A stretch of 31,615 nucleotides of DNA from CAYXFD01 sp964464175 (GTDB taxonomy: Bacteria > Cloacimonadota > Cloacimonadia > Cloacimonadales > JAJBBL01). Location: NCBI GenBank assembly GCA_964464175.1, contig CAYXFD010000029.1, positions 1-31,615 on the forward strand. Reading direction: 5' to 3'. The notes below the pieces were generated by a model, which worked only from the letters and a program-made list of their open reading frames with translations, was not told where the DNA came from and did not search any database. Numbering within the stretch: the first letter of the stretch is position 1; the number at the start of each line of letters is the position of its first letter. A program made the position numbers and the translations under genes. Positions 8,063-16,789 of the stretch are shown here, in pieces.

Positions 8063-10171
8063 TTATTCAATCAGAGAAAAGATAAGATCGAAATCGATTC
8101 TCTCGAGCCTTACCGTTACTTTGTCGAGTAAGCGAAAGACTCTCTTCCCCTTTTTCCCGATGACTTCCATGTAGCGGGAATAAAAACTGTAATCATCATC
8201 AGTCAAAGAGGACAATGGTATTAAGCCTGAGACAGGGATAGAATTCAACTCGATAATCAGATTATTGTTATTCATACTAACTATCAGCCCCTGGTATGTT
8301 TCACCCACCTTATCTTTCATATAGAGCTTTTTGAAACGGCTCCTTGTTTCTCTTTCGGCATTATCTGCCAGCAGTTCCCGTTCGGAAGCATTGTCGGCTA
8401 TTTCCTGCAGTTTCTTCTTCTTTATCTCTTTTCTCTTCTGTTGTTTCCAGATCTCCTGCCGGATCAGATGATGGACAGTAAGATCGCAGATACGACGGAT
8501 AGGGGAGGTAAAATGGGTGTAGTTTTCCATAGCCAGCCCAAAATGACCAACAGGAATAGTGTCATATCTTGCCTTTTTCATGCTCCTCAGGATGAGGGGA
8601 TCAAAAACCCGGTGATAATTCTCATTGGGCATTGCCAGAAGTAGTTTCTGGATCAGTTTCGGAGTCTTCTGATTCTTTTTGTACTTTATCTTATAATAGG
8701 TCAGAAGCTTAAGGATCTTATCAACAGAGCTCTCATCCGGCTCTTCATGGATCCGGTAGATAGATTGGGAGGCCTTCTTATTCAAAAGAGATGCGGTGTA
8801 TTCGTTGGCAAGCAGCATACAGTTCTCGATCAATTTGTGGGATTCGGTTTCTCTGGTCCGGGTGATAGCGGAGATATTACCCTCTTCATCATAATGAAAT
8901 ACGGTATCCGGCATATTGAAGGGAATATATCCTTTGTCATAACGACGTTTGGTAAGATCCTTCGATATCCGGCGCAATTCCTGCAGAACGGAGACCAGAC
9001 CTTCATTCAATTGCTGTTCGCCACCCTCAAAAAGTTGATCAACCTCTTCATAATTGAGACGGAAAGAGGAACGGATGACAGACTCGCAGACAGATTGATC
9101 CAGGATGTTGAGCTTAGCATCGAATTCTGTGATTACAGTCATTGTCAGTTTGTCTTCATCCGGTCTTAAACTACAGATCTTGTTCGAAATCTTTTCCGGT
9201 AACATCGGTATTACCGTCCGGGGAAAATAGAAGCTATTGCCGCGGTTAACTGCTTCATTAAATAGATTACTATCAGTATTAATATAATAAGTTACATCAG
9301 CTATGTGTACGTAAAGTATGTATTTATTGTCTTTTACGACCAATGAAATGGCATCGTCATAATCTTTAGCGGTCACAGGATCGATCGTAAAGGTGAGCAG
9401 GCTGCGAAAATCTTTGCGGCGTTTGATCTCTTTTGCCGGAATCTCCTCCTGCAGTTTTTCGGTTTCCCGCAATACCTCTTCCGGAAAAGAAAGAGGGAGT
9501 TCAAACTGCTTTATTAAAGATAATTCTTCAATTCTGGTATCTCCGGCTTCTCCGAGAATCTCGACTACCTTGCCGTGGGGTTTGATGTTTAGATCACGGT
9601 TACCCCAGTCTATTATCTCCAGAAGTACCTTTTGTTTCTCCTTTGCTCCGGCTAAGTCACTGACCTCAAAGGTCGTATGTATCTTTTCCAGATCGGGAAT
9701 GAAGTAGTACCTCCCCTGATAGTGGTCTATATCGCCGCTTAAATGAGTATTCGCCCGTTTTTCGACTTTGAGTATCTTCCCGTAGAGCATTCCCTTGCGG
9801 CGGTATTTTATCTCGACAAGAACCTCATCATTGTTATAGGCATTACTGATATCTTCACTATCGACGAAAATATCGCCCTGGGGTGAAAGAACAAAGGCAT
9901 AGGAGTAGCCCCGGACAAGGGAGCCGGAATCGAATTTTCCTGTTACCCTTTGAGATTTTCTGCCGGAACTGATCCCGAACTGCTTATGCTTAAGGCTGAC
10001 TCTCTTCTCTCTTTTCAGATTGTTCATAATCTCATTAAGTTCTTTATGTTCATGTTTTCTAAGAGGTAGAAGAGATGATAAATCCTTGAGAGAGTAGTAG
10101 TTATTCTTGTTTTTCTCAAGTAGATTGAGAATCATTGATTCTATCTCTTTCTGACGTTTTTTATTAGCCAT
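8063..10171 (-). CDS. rnr: Ribonuclease R (RNase II/RNB family 3'-5' exoribonuclease)
   Basis: A 702-residue processive exoribonuclease that degrades structured RNA from the 3' end. Order of parts: winged-helix-like N-terminus (about 5-65), cold-shock/OB domains (about 70-230), RNB catalytic domain (about 245-580) and an S1 domain (about 615-700). The metal-binding motif DPVTAKDYDDA contains the four expected aspartates (Asp264, 270, 272, 273). NYTHFTSPIRRICDLTVHHL is the conserved substrate-exit region. It stops soon after S1 and lacks the long basic tail of the E. coli enzyme. The ATG shares its A with the TAA of the upstream membrane-protein gene (TAATG), suggesting translational coupling; its own ribosome site (AGGA, about 11 bases away) is weak. 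Confidence 0.95.
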   Translation of the reverse strand: MANKKRQKEIESMILNLLEKNKNNYYSLKDLSSLLPLRKHEHKELNEIMNNLKREKRVSLKHKQFGISSGRKSQRVTGKFDSGSLVRGYSYAFVLSPQGDIFVDSEDISNAYNNDEVLVEIKYRRKGMLYGKILKVEKRANTHLSGDIDHYQGRYYFIPDLEKIHTTFEVSDLAGAKEKQKVLLEIIDWGNRDLNIKPHGKVVEILGEAGDTRIEELSLIKQFELPLSFPEEVLRETEKLQEEIPAKEIKRRKDFRSLLTFTIDPVTAKDYDDAISLVVKDNKYILYVHIADVTYYINTDSNLFNEAVNRGNSFYFPRTVIPMLPEKISNKICSLRPDEDKLTMTVITEFDAKLNILDQSVCESVIRSSFRLNYEEVDQLFEGGEQQLNEGLVSVLQELRRISKDLTKRRYDKGYIPFNMPDTVFHYDEEGNISAITRTRETESHKLIENCMLLANEYTASLLNKKASQSIYRIHEEPDESSVDKILKLLTYYKIKYKKNQKTPKLIQKLLLAMPNENYHRVFDPLILRSMKKARYDTIPVGHFGLAMENYTHFTSPIRRICDLTVHHLIRQEIWKQQKRKEIKKKKLQEIADNASERELLADNAERETRSRFKKLYMKDKVGETYQGLIVSMNNNNLIIELNSIPVSGLIPLSSLTDDDYSFYSRYMEVIGKKGKRVFRLLDKVTVRLERIDFDLIFSLIE

Positions 10172-10614
10172 TATCTTCGGTTTCCTATCTTTTTTTCCAG
10201 TAGTTGCAATAATGCTTCTTTTTCGCTTTGGTTATGGGAATATCTGAGAGATTGCCCCCGGTATTTATCTAACCAGCGGGGTCGGACAAATGTGCCCAGC
10301 ATAACCCCTTTTTCATCGGCATAAAAACAGCCGAAATCTTCATACCGTTTTTCTATTCTGATAAACAGGTAATAGATAACAATCTTATTCTCCTGCATCA
10401 GGTAGCGGGTCGGGATGAAATAGGGGAGAAGATCAAATAAAAGAAAGGCAATGCCGAGCAGGAAGAAAAGGGGCATCTCCCACAACTTGATGGTTAAGAA
10501 CCATAAAAAAAAGAACATGCTCAACAAGAACAACACCAGGAATACTGATTTTTTCGGATTCTCCCGCAATGGAAAAGATTCCCATTCCAGGAGAGGAGGT
10601 TTATTATTCGACAT
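10171..10614 (-). CDS. Small membrane protein with possible PH-like cytoplasmic domain, unknown function
   Basis: A 147-residue protein I cannot assign to a named family. Residues about 24-44 and 48-70 are two membrane segments rich in Phe and Leu (VFLVLFLLSMFFFLWFL). Then comes a soluble region whose pattern (YLMQENKIVIYYLFIRIEKR, later GQSLRYSHNQSEKEALLQLL) resembles bacterial PH-like (DUF304/YdbT-type) domains that follow two membrane helices; this is an impression, not a firm match. It overlaps the yicC stop by 11 bases and its own stop overlaps the rnr start by one base. It is therefore almost certainly translated with two RNA-processing enzymes. A GAGGAGG ribosome site lies within the end of yicC. 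Confidence 0.75.
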   Translation of the reverse strand: MSNNKPPLLEWESFPLRENPKKSVFLVLFLLSMFFFLWFLTIKLWEMPLFFLLGIAFLLFDLLPYFIPTRYLMQENKIVIYYLFIRIEKRYEDFGCFYADEKGVMLGTFVRPRWLDKYRGQSLRYSHNQSEKEALLQLLEKKIGNRR

Positions 10615-11482
10615 TCTGGATCAACTCCCGGCATTTTTCTATCTCTTCCTTTATAGATAAGATGGCAGGGAAGACCTTGATGTTATTGAACTTGGAGCTT
10701 AATGTCTGGATTTCCCGCTGCATCTCCTGGACTACGAAATTCATCCTCTTTCCTGATTCCCTTTCATCTTTAGTCAATATTTCTTCCATCTTCTCAAGAT
10801 GGTCCTTCATCCGCACAATCTCTTCATTTACATCGTATCTGTCCATGTAAAAAGCCACTTCAACCATCAATCTCTTTTCGATGTCCTTATCGACAGGGGG
10901 TGTGATTATCTCCTTTATGGTCTGCTGCAGACGTTCTTTCAATTCAAGACGATAATGGGGGATATGGGCTTCGATGTCGCTGAGTTTCTCTTCGATCCTC
11001 TTCATTGAGGCTGTCAGCCATTTCCTGATCTTGTTCCCTTCAGCTTCCGACATCGTTCGGTAGTTTTCATAACAGGCTGCCAAGGTCTCTTTTATCGCCG
11101 TCAAGATGGCATCATCATTACACTTCTGCTGCTTACGAAGGATAACACCTTCATATGTTAAGAGCTCATCTATGTCAGGTTGCTTCTCGCTGGAAAGAGC
11201 TTTATAAGCTTCGAGATATATACCGGAGAGAATCTTTAGCAACTCTTTGTTCAATTCCAATGGAATCTGGATGTCACCTGCCAGGTTGACGGTGACATAA
11301 ACTTTTCCCCGCCGGATATTCTCAGTAATAAATGTTCTGATGTATGGTTCAATATGGCTGATCTCACTGTTAGTCGAGATACTGATATCCAGAAAACGAT
11401 TGTTCAGGGTCTTTATCTCAACAGCAATTTCATATGATCCGTTCTGAAAATTGCTGTATCCGTAACCGGTCATACTCTTCAT
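10604..11482 (-). CDS. yicC: YicC/YloC family endoribonuclease
   Basis: A 292-residue protein with the family hallmarks: N-terminus MKSMTGYG, then EIKTLNNRFLDI, and a C-terminal DUF1732-type end (NFVVQEMQREIQTLSSKF and EEIEKCRELIQNVE). YicC-family proteins act as endoribonucleases in RNA turnover. Length fits the family (about 285-295). GGAG seven bases before ATG supports the start. In many bacteria yicC precedes gmk and rpoZ; here it is followed by a membrane protein and rnr, giving an RNA-decay unit. Upstream, a broken minus-strand frame overlaps its first 53 bases. Confidence 0.93.
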   Translation of the reverse strand: MKSMTGYGYSNFQNGSYEIAVEIKTLNNRFLDISISTNSEISHIEPYIRTFITENIRRGKVYVTVNLAGDIQIPLELNKELLKILSGIYLEAYKALSSEKQPDIDELLTYEGVILRKQQKCNDDAILTAIKETLAACYENYRTMSEAEGNKIRKWLTASMKRIEEKLSDIEAHIPHYRLELKERLQQTIKEIITPPVDKDIEKRLMVEVAFYMDRYDVNEEIVRMKDHLEKMEEILTKDERESGKRMNFVVQEMQREIQTLSSKFNNIKVFPAILSIKEEIEKCRELIQNVE

Positions 11483-11597
11483 CTCTTTTCTCCATTAACC
11501 TCTCTTTGTCATTCTTAAGCTTTTCTTTATCATCTATCTTATCCTTTTTAATCTGCTGAAGCTTTCTGGCAAATCTTTTCTTCATTTCGGCAGTCAT
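11430..11597 (-). CDS. Possible small basic/acidic coiled-coil ORF, 55 aa, overlapping yicC start
   Basis: ATG at 11597 opens a 55-codon frame ending TGA at 11430-11432, overlapping the yicC start by 53 bases. The product is almost all charged (begins MTAEMKKRFARKLQQIKKDK, then repeated Lys/Glu/Asp/Arg runs) and should be one long helix. A weak AGGT lies three bases before the ATG. The same frame stays open upstream for another 24 codons without ATG/GTG/TTG, so this may instead be the tail of a decayed longer gene. See the pseudogene entry. Confidence 0.28.
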   Translation of the reverse strand: MTAEMKKRFARKLQQIKKDKIDDKEKLKNDKERLMEKRDEEYDRLRIQQFSERII

Positions 11598-11822
11598 TCT
11601 ACCTGCTAAATACCCGTAATAGCTTAAGAGATTGTTAATCTTAAGTGCATTTCTTCGCAGACGTTTTCTCTAATTGCCGGATAAGGAATACCGGCACAGA
11701 GTTTGTTTCATCTCCGTTTGTTTTTTTACCTCAAACCGGTGGGGAGATATCAATATTTCCTCTCTCCGAGCATCGTTTTTAAGCCAGTAGCTATCTATAT
11801 TTATTAGCAGCAAGATAGATGG
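11430..11822 (-). pseudogene. Interrupted frame of about 130 codons, broken by one TAG
   Basis: Between TAA (11823-11825) and TGA (11430-11432) on the minus strand one frame is open except for a single TAG at 11670-11672. The first 50 codons include DSYWLKNDARREEIL and HRFEVKKQTEMKQTL; the last 79 include RRNALKINNLLSYYGYLAGR and then the charged helix. A TTG near the upstream end could be a start but has no ribosome site. The composition is more protein-like than expected for intergenic DNA. It could be a gene broken by one nonsense mutation, or chance. I cannot name a family; the LLSYYGYL stretch only vaguely recalls the end of reverse-transcriptase thumb regions. Confidence 0.25.
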
Positions 11823-11912
11823 TTATCTCATAGGTTTACATAATATGTCTTATCAAGGTATTGTTCGGTTCGGTGAAACCATCTCCTCTCCGGTCTCTCT
11901 TCTCTGGATTTT
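11483..11912. other. 430-base gap between miaB and yicC
   Basis: It contains the interrupted minus-strand frame (11430-11822) and an imperfect inverted repeat (CTATCT 11791-11796 with AGATAG 11813-11818) some 95-120 bases past the miaB stop, without a T-run. No RNA gene was recognised. A yicC promoter should lie here, but no convincing -35/-10 pair was found. Confidence 0.5.
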
Positions 11913-13235
11913 TTATTCTGCGTTTAGTAGATTTCCTTTCAAAGTCCAACCTGCAGCATCAACTATCTTTAGTTTTTGGAAGCTGCCGATCAAATCTTCT
12001 TTACCTGAAAAAACTACTATCTTAAAGTCGCGGGTCTTACCTGCAAGTTCAGCAGCAGACTTTTTGCTTGTTTTTTCTACAAAGACTTCCACAGTTTTTC
12101 CTATTTGAGCAACATATTTCTCTCTGGTAATTTCAGTTTGAAGATTGATCATGCTCTCCAGCCGGGCAAGTTTATCCTGTTCGGGGATGTCATCATTAAC
12201 AAGAAAGGCTTTTGTACCTTCTCTTGGTGAATACCTGAACATATAGGCGAAATCAAACCTTATCTCTTTCATTGCTTCCAGGGTATCGGAGAAATCCTTA
12301 TCAGATTCGCCCGGAAAACCGGCAATAAGATCGGTAGTTATGGCAATATCAGGTATTGATAAGCGTAAAGTCCTTACTATTTCGCGGTAATGGGAGTAGG
12401 TATATCCTCTGTTCATTCTTTTCAGAACCTTATCATTCCCAGACTGTAAGGGCAAATGAAGATGTTCGCATACTTTAGAACACTGAGCCATAGTTTCTAT
12501 TAATTTTGGGGAAAGATCTTTAGGATGAGAAGTGATGAATCTTATTCTTTCGATCGTTTCTATTTTATTAAGCAGTGATAATAAGCGGGAAAAATCAGTA
12601 TTGTTCCAATGGTAGGAATTGACATTCTGACCAAGCAGAGTTATATCTTTATATCCTTCCGAACCGGCAGTTTCTGCCTCTTTCAGGATATCGGCAGAGG
12701 GTCTGCTTCTCTCCCTGCCTCTCAGATAGGGGACTATACAATAAGAGCAATAGTTATCACAACCTCTCATAATCGTAATGAAGGCATTCAGATTATTTTT
12801 TCTGACAGGCTTGAACTCACTGTACAGTTCATCAGCGTATTGTTGAGTAAAATCGCTTAAAACGCCCTTTTTGGACGAATTGGCTATGATTTGGGGCAGC
12901 TGACGGTAGTTATCTACCCCCACGACGAAGTCCACCCTATTGGCTTGTTTTGAAAGCTTATCGCCAAGACGTTGGGCCATACAACCGATTACTCCGATCA
13001 GGAGATTAGGTTTGAGAATCTTTCTGGCAATTTCATTCCTGATTCTTCCCAGCACCCTTTCTTCGGCGTTCTGCCTTACGGAACAGGTATTGAAGATTAT
13101 GATGTCGGCTTCATCAATGGTAACGGCTTCAATAAAGCCATTCTCTTGGAGAATGGAATTGACTATCTCACTATCGGAGACGTTCATCTGACAGCCGTAT
13201 GTTTCAATATAGAATTTTTTCGTCTCTTTTCTCAC
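11913..13235 (-). CDS. miaB: tRNA-2-methylthio-N6-dimethylallyladenosine synthase
   Basis: A 440-residue radical SAM methylthiotransferase that adds the 2-methylthio group to i6A37 of tRNAs reading UNN codons. The N-terminal UPF0004 domain carries the three auxiliary-cluster cysteines (ETYGCQMN, FNTCSVR, IGCMAQR). The radical SAM motif GCDNYCSYC has Cys159, Cys163 and Cys166. GQNVNSYHW and SHPKDLSP are typical of MiaB rather than RimO or MtaB, and a TRAM domain ends the protein. Its ATG overlaps the metG stop by four bases (ATGA), so the two are translationally coupled; both act on tRNA. Confidence 0.96.
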   Translation of the reverse strand: MRKETKKFYIETYGCQMNVSDSEIVNSILQENGFIEAVTIDEADIIIFNTCSVRQNAEERVLGRIRNEIARKILKPNLLIGVIGCMAQRLGDKLSKQANRVDFVVGVDNYRQLPQIIANSSKKGVLSDFTQQYADELYSEFKPVRKNNLNAFITIMRGCDNYCSYCIVPYLRGRERSRPSADILKEAETAGSEGYKDITLLGQNVNSYHWNNTDFSRLLSLLNKIETIERIRFITSHPKDLSPKLIETMAQCSKVCEHLHLPLQSGNDKVLKRMNRGYTYSHYREIVRTLRLSIPDIAITTDLIAGFPGESDKDFSDTLEAMKEIRFDFAYMFRYSPREGTKAFLVNDDIPEQDKLARLESMINLQTEITREKYVAQIGKTVEVFVEKTSKKSAAELAGKTRDFKIVVFSGKEDLIGSFQKLKIVDAAGWTLKGNLLNAE

Positions 13236-15250
13236 GAAACTTCACTACCGGAAGGGATATCTTTTTCAGGGATGATAAGGGTAAGGTTGTCGTTTTCAGA
13301 AGCAGCCAGAATCATACCCTGTGATTCGTTGCCGAATATTTTTCTTGGTTTGAGATTCAGGAGCATAACCACCTTTTTCCCTACCAGATTCTCAGGGTTG
13401 TAGCTTTTCGCTATACCGGCAACTACAGTTCTCTCTTCCCTATCAATGATCGCTTTCAGTTTTAAAAGTTTATCCGATTTCGGCACCGGTTCGGCTGCGG
13501 TTATTTGAGCGACTCTGAGTTCCAGTTTTTGAAAATCATCGTACTCAATTGTCTCTTTATGCTTTATCCGGGGCTGGTTATTAACCAGAGAGTTAGCATA
13601 GAGTTTTTCGATCTGTTCAGCGATGATCTTATCTTCAATTCGCGGGAACAAGGGAGAGGCTTCACCGAGTTCAAAACTCTGCGGAATTTCGGATAATTCC
13701 TTCCATTCCGGGGAGTTAGTGAGCTGCATAATCTCTCTGAGAGCAAGCATCTTCCGGGGTATTACCGGGTAAAGAAGGACCGAGATGTATTTTAGCAGAA
13801 CCAAGCAGATGTAAAGTGTCTCCTCTGCCCCATCGCGGGAAGTCTTTATCTCCAGCCAGGGTTTCCTTTCATCGAAGAATTTGTTGCCGAGTCTGGCAAT
13901 ATCCATGACAAGCTTCGTAGTCTTTCTTACTTTGTAATTACGGTAGGACTCGTCAATCTCTCTGAAGAGAGCTTCAGCTTCCTGCAGGGTTTTGGTAGAA
14001 TAATCACTCAACTTATCCGGCTTAGTGATCTTACCGGAGAAAAAATTGTGGGAGAAGACAAAAACCCTGTTCGCCAGATTACCGAGGGTATTGGATAGGT
14101 CACTGTTGTTCTTGTCCTGAAATTCCCGCCAGCTGAAGTCACTGTCTTTTGTTTCGGGGGCATTTATGGCTAAATAATAACGGAGTAGATCTCCTGCGAA
14201 ATCATTAAGAAAATCATTAACCCAGATAGCCCAGTTCTGGCTTGTCGATATCTTTCTTCCCTCCAGGTTCAGAAATTCATTGGCGGGGATGTCATGAGGG
14301 AGGACATACTTCTCCTTCTGCCCCATCAAGACAGCGGGCCAGAAGATAGCATGAAAAACATTGTTATCTTTACCGATAAAGTGAATGAGTTTGGTTTCCT
14401 GATCCAGCCAGTAATCTTTCCATCTTTCAGGGTTACCGGTCTTTTCTGCCCATTCCACAGTTGAGGAGAGATATCCGATAGGGGCATCAAACCAGACATA
14501 AAGAACCTTTTCTTCTGCTTCGGGCAGAGGAACGGGAACCCCCCAATCAATATCTCTGGTTATGGCTCTCTCTTTCAAGCCCTCTTCCAGCAAACCGAGG
14601 ATAAACCGCAGGATATTCTCTTTCCAGTAATTCTTTGTTTTGAGCCATTCTTTCAGTTTATCCTGAAAAGCGGGTAAATCTAAAAACCAATGAGAGGTCT
14701 CTTTGATGACAGGTCGATTATGGCAGATCTTGCATTGAGGCTCAACCAGGGTTATAGTATCCATCAGCTTACCGCAGGCATCACATTGATCACCCCTTGC
14801 TCCGTCTTTCTTACAGAAGGGACAGACCCCTTCCACATAACGGTCTGCCAAAAAGCGTTGGCAATGTTCACAATAGAATTGTTCATTGATCCGGATATTG
14901 ATATAGTTCTTCTCTAAAAGATTAAGAAAGAATCTCTGAGCAATTTTATGATGGACCGGTCTTGCCGTTCCGGAAAAATTATCAAAGATAATATCGAGAC
15001 CGTCAAAGCTCTCTACAATGCTTTTATGATAGCGTTGAACGAGTTCATCAGGGGTTATACCTTCTTTTTCTGCCTGAATAGAGATCGGAGCTCCATGCTC
15101 GTCGCTGCCGCAGATAAAAACTACATCTTTGTTGTGCAGACGCAGATATCTGACAAAAATATCTGCCGGCAGATATGCTCCCGCAATATGTCCGATATGG
15201 AGTGGTCCATTGGCATAAGGAAGAGCACTTGTTACTAAATATTTTTCCAT
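13232..15250 (-). CDS. metG: Methionyl-tRNA synthetase with C-terminal tRNA-binding domain
   Basis: A 672-residue class I synthetase charging tRNA-Met. HIGH is at residues 18-21 (PLHIGHIAGAYL). The connective domain (about 125-180) has four CxxC pairs (CEHC, CPFC, CDAC, CKIC), giving two zinc knuckles. The KMSKS loop reads KISTS near residue 333 within KISTSQNWAIWV, the KFSTS-type variant found in many archaeal and some bacterial MetRS, not a defect. The helical anticodon domain follows, and residues about 565-672 are an EMAP/Trbp111-like tRNA-binding OB domain (FQKLELRVAQI, VPKSDKLLKLKAIID, NLKPRKIFGNESQGM). GGAG five bases before ATG fixes the start. It lies 51 bases from lysC and overlaps miaB. 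Confidence 0.97.
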   Translation of the reverse strand: MEKYLVTSALPYANGPLHIGHIAGAYLPADIFVRYLRLHNKDVVFICGSDEHGAPISIQAEKEGITPDELVQRYHKSIVESFDGLDIIFDNFSGTARPVHHKIAQRFFLNLLEKNYINIRINEQFYCEHCQRFLADRYVEGVCPFCKKDGARGDQCDACGKLMDTITLVEPQCKICHNRPVIKETSHWFLDLPAFQDKLKEWLKTKNYWKENILRFILGLLEEGLKERAITRDIDWGVPVPLPEAEEKVLYVWFDAPIGYLSSTVEWAEKTGNPERWKDYWLDQETKLIHFIGKDNNVFHAIFWPAVLMGQKEKYVLPHDIPANEFLNLEGRKISTSQNWAIWVNDFLNDFAGDLLRYYLAINAPETKDSDFSWREFQDKNNSDLSNTLGNLANRVFVFSHNFFSGKITKPDKLSDYSTKTLQEAEALFREIDESYRNYKVRKTTKLVMDIARLGNKFFDERKPWLEIKTSRDGAEETLYICLVLLKYISVLLYPVIPRKMLALREIMQLTNSPEWKELSEIPQSFELGEASPLFPRIEDKIIAEQIEKLYANSLVNNQPRIKHKETIEYDDFQKLELRVAQITAAEPVPKSDKLLKLKAIIDREERTVVAGIAKSYNPENLVGKKVVMLLNLKPRKIFGNESQGMILAASENDNLTLIIPEKDIPSGSEVS

Positions 15251-15301
15251 AAATTCTCCATTATCTGTAAATTTTGAACTGACCGAGAAGATCTATTGAT
15301 T

Positions 15302-16480
15302 CTAATCGTTATTAACAAAGAGGTTGTGAAAATACTCGGCAAGATGATCGGCGTCAGCTATTTTGAGATACACCGTAAACCCGAGGTGATTACGGGTCAG
15401 CCAGAAGAGCTGAATCTTGTTCTCTTTGATAGTCGTGAGGACATTCTCTAAAAGCTGCATATCGCTGTTTAACCGTAAGCCGGTAAAAGTCAGGGAACTG
15501 AGGTTTTTTTTGCGGGTATAATTCTTGATGTTATGTTCAGAGAGCCTTTTTTCCAGAATTTGCTCATTTTGCTCTTCAATGATAACCCGGAAAAGATCGG
15601 TATCGGGGAGGGCATATTCCACTAATTCCGGTTGGTTCGTCTTGAAGATCGAAATGAGCTTTTCCGGGAGTATCTCCTCCAGATAAATATCAAAACTGGT
15701 TAAACTATTTCTGCCGGTTATGGCTATGATTTCTTTCTCTTCCATCTCTGCTTCCTTTATTATTTTGGTTCCGGGTCTATCAGCGAATGATGATCTTATC
15801 TCCAGTTCAATATTGTATTTCATAGCAAATTCAACAGCTCTCGGATGGATAACTCGGCATCCCGAACGGGCGAGAAACAGCATTCTTGCAAAAGAGACAC
15901 TGCTTAACTTGCGGGCTGTGCTGATCCTGTTCGGGTCTGCTGTAAAGACACCTTCCACATCGGTATAAATTTCACAAGCCTCTGCCTTGAGATATCCGGC
16001 AAGAGCTACCGCTGTAGTATCAGAGCCTCCTCTGCCTAAAGTGGTAACCTCTTTGTTAAGACTGACACCCTGGTATCCGGCTACTATGACTATCTTGTTC
16101 CTGGCAAGTTCTTCCTTGATCCTAAAGGCGTTAACATTAATGATACTGGCATTACCATGACAATTATCGGTTATTATTCCGCTCTGAGAACCGGTAAAGG
16201 AGATAGCTGAAACCCCGCGTTTATGCAGAGCAATAGAGAGGAGTGACATACTGATCCTCTCCCCTGCCGTAGCCAGCATATCAAGCTCGCGCTGATAGGG
16301 GGTGTCACTTATCTGATGAGCAAGACCAAACAGATAATCTGTAGTCTTAGCCATTGCCGAAACGACAATGACTAACTGATCTCCCTGCTTTTTCTCTGCT
16401 GCGAGTTTTGCCGCCAGCTTTTCGATCTGCTCAATCGAACCGATTGATGTTCCGCCGAATTTTTTTACAATTATTGCCAT
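15302..16480 (-). CDS. lysC: Aspartate kinase, monofunctional
   Basis: A 392-residue enzyme phosphorylating aspartate, the first step to lysine/DAP, threonine and methionine. The kinase domain (about 1-235) shows KKFGGTSIGS, TTLGRGGSDTTAVALAGYL and YTDVEGVFTADPN. The C-terminal 150 residues should be paired ACT regulatory domains but are divergent: the usual VSxVGxGM pattern of the second ACT is absent, and TSFDIYLEE replaces the familiar first-strand sequence. Feedback response may differ from model enzymes. dapB and dapF, which act later in the pathway, lie 9 kb away on the same strand. The start has a weak site (TAGG). A preceding terminator suggests its own promoter. Confidence 0.95.
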   Translation of the reverse strand: MAIIVKKFGGTSIGSIEQIEKLAAKLAAEKKQGDQLVIVVSAMAKTTDYLFGLAHQISDTPYQRELDMLATAGERISMSLLSIALHKRGVSAISFTGSQSGIITDNCHGNASIINVNAFRIKEELARNKIVIVAGYQGVSLNKEVTTLGRGGSDTTAVALAGYLKAEACEIYTDVEGVFTADPNRISTARKLSSVSFARMLFLARSGCRVIHPRAVEFAMKYNIELEIRSSFADRPGTKIIKEAEMEEKEIIAITGRNSLTSFDIYLEEILPEKLISIFKTNQPELVEYALPDTDLFRVIIEEQNEQILEKRLSEHNIKNYTRKKNLSSLTFTGLRLNSDMQLLENVLTTIKENKIQLFWLTRNHLGFTVYLKIADADHLAEYFHNLFVNND

Positions 16481-16488
16481 AGCCTATT

Positions 16489-16517
16489 AGAAAATTTTGC
16501 AAGCGGTGTTGTGTCAA
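16489..16517 (-). promoter_or_regulatory. Possible lysC promoter
   Basis: On the minus strand TTGACA lies at 16517-16512. The -10 is unclear: TTTTCT with a 17-base spacer, or TCTAAT with a 20-base spacer that would make the message nearly leaderless. Position just after a terminator and before lysC supports a promoter, but the -10 match is poor. Confidence 0.25.
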
Positions 16518-16570
16518 TAACAATTTGAAATTCCAGAGAATAACGAAAAGCATAGTCAAATAGGAGGATT

Positions 16571-16599
16571 AAAAAAGCCTCCCTGATATCAGAGAGGCT
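16571..16599 (-). terminator. Intrinsic terminator after the DUF4870 gene
   Basis: On the minus strand AGCCTC-T-CTGATATCAG-G-GAGGCT (16599-16577) folds into a long stem with a single mismatch and is followed directly by six T (16576-16571). It is the clearest terminator in the window and ends the unit running from the radical SAM gene through murB and the tricorn gene to DUF4870, about 190 bases past the last stop codon. Confidence 0.85.
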
Positions 16600-16789
16600 G
16601 AAGGTATCAATCTCAAGTAACATTCTGCTATTTTGCTTATTTATGAATGAGACAGCAGAATTATTAGATAAGGAAACAGTCCTTAAGGTCTTGTATCCTG
16701 ATTTCTTTAGACTCTGTTATTAATCTCTGCTCCGTCCCCGGTCTTCCTGAAAAAGATCATCATCGGATAAGAATGCCTGTTGTGATCTC

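Larger units (their letters stand above)
16481..16789. other. 309-base gap between the DUF4870 gene and lysC
   Basis: It contains the intrinsic terminator of the upstream unit (16577-16599), an inverted repeat of seven-base arms (TTCTGCT 16623-16629, AGCAGAA 16654-16660), and a candidate lysC -35 box. No gene-like frame was accepted. A short minus-strand frame after the DUF4870 stop is too short to judge. Confidence 0.5.

Noticed and set aside
13232..15250. KISTS in place of KMSKS in MetRS as a defect
   Set aside because: The context KISTSQNWAIWV matches the KFSTS-type loop of a known MetRS subgroup, so it is a normal variant.
16623..16660. TTCTGCT/AGCAGAA inverted repeat as a second terminator
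   Set aside because: Loop of 24 bases and no T-run on either side; the real terminator is at 16577-16599.
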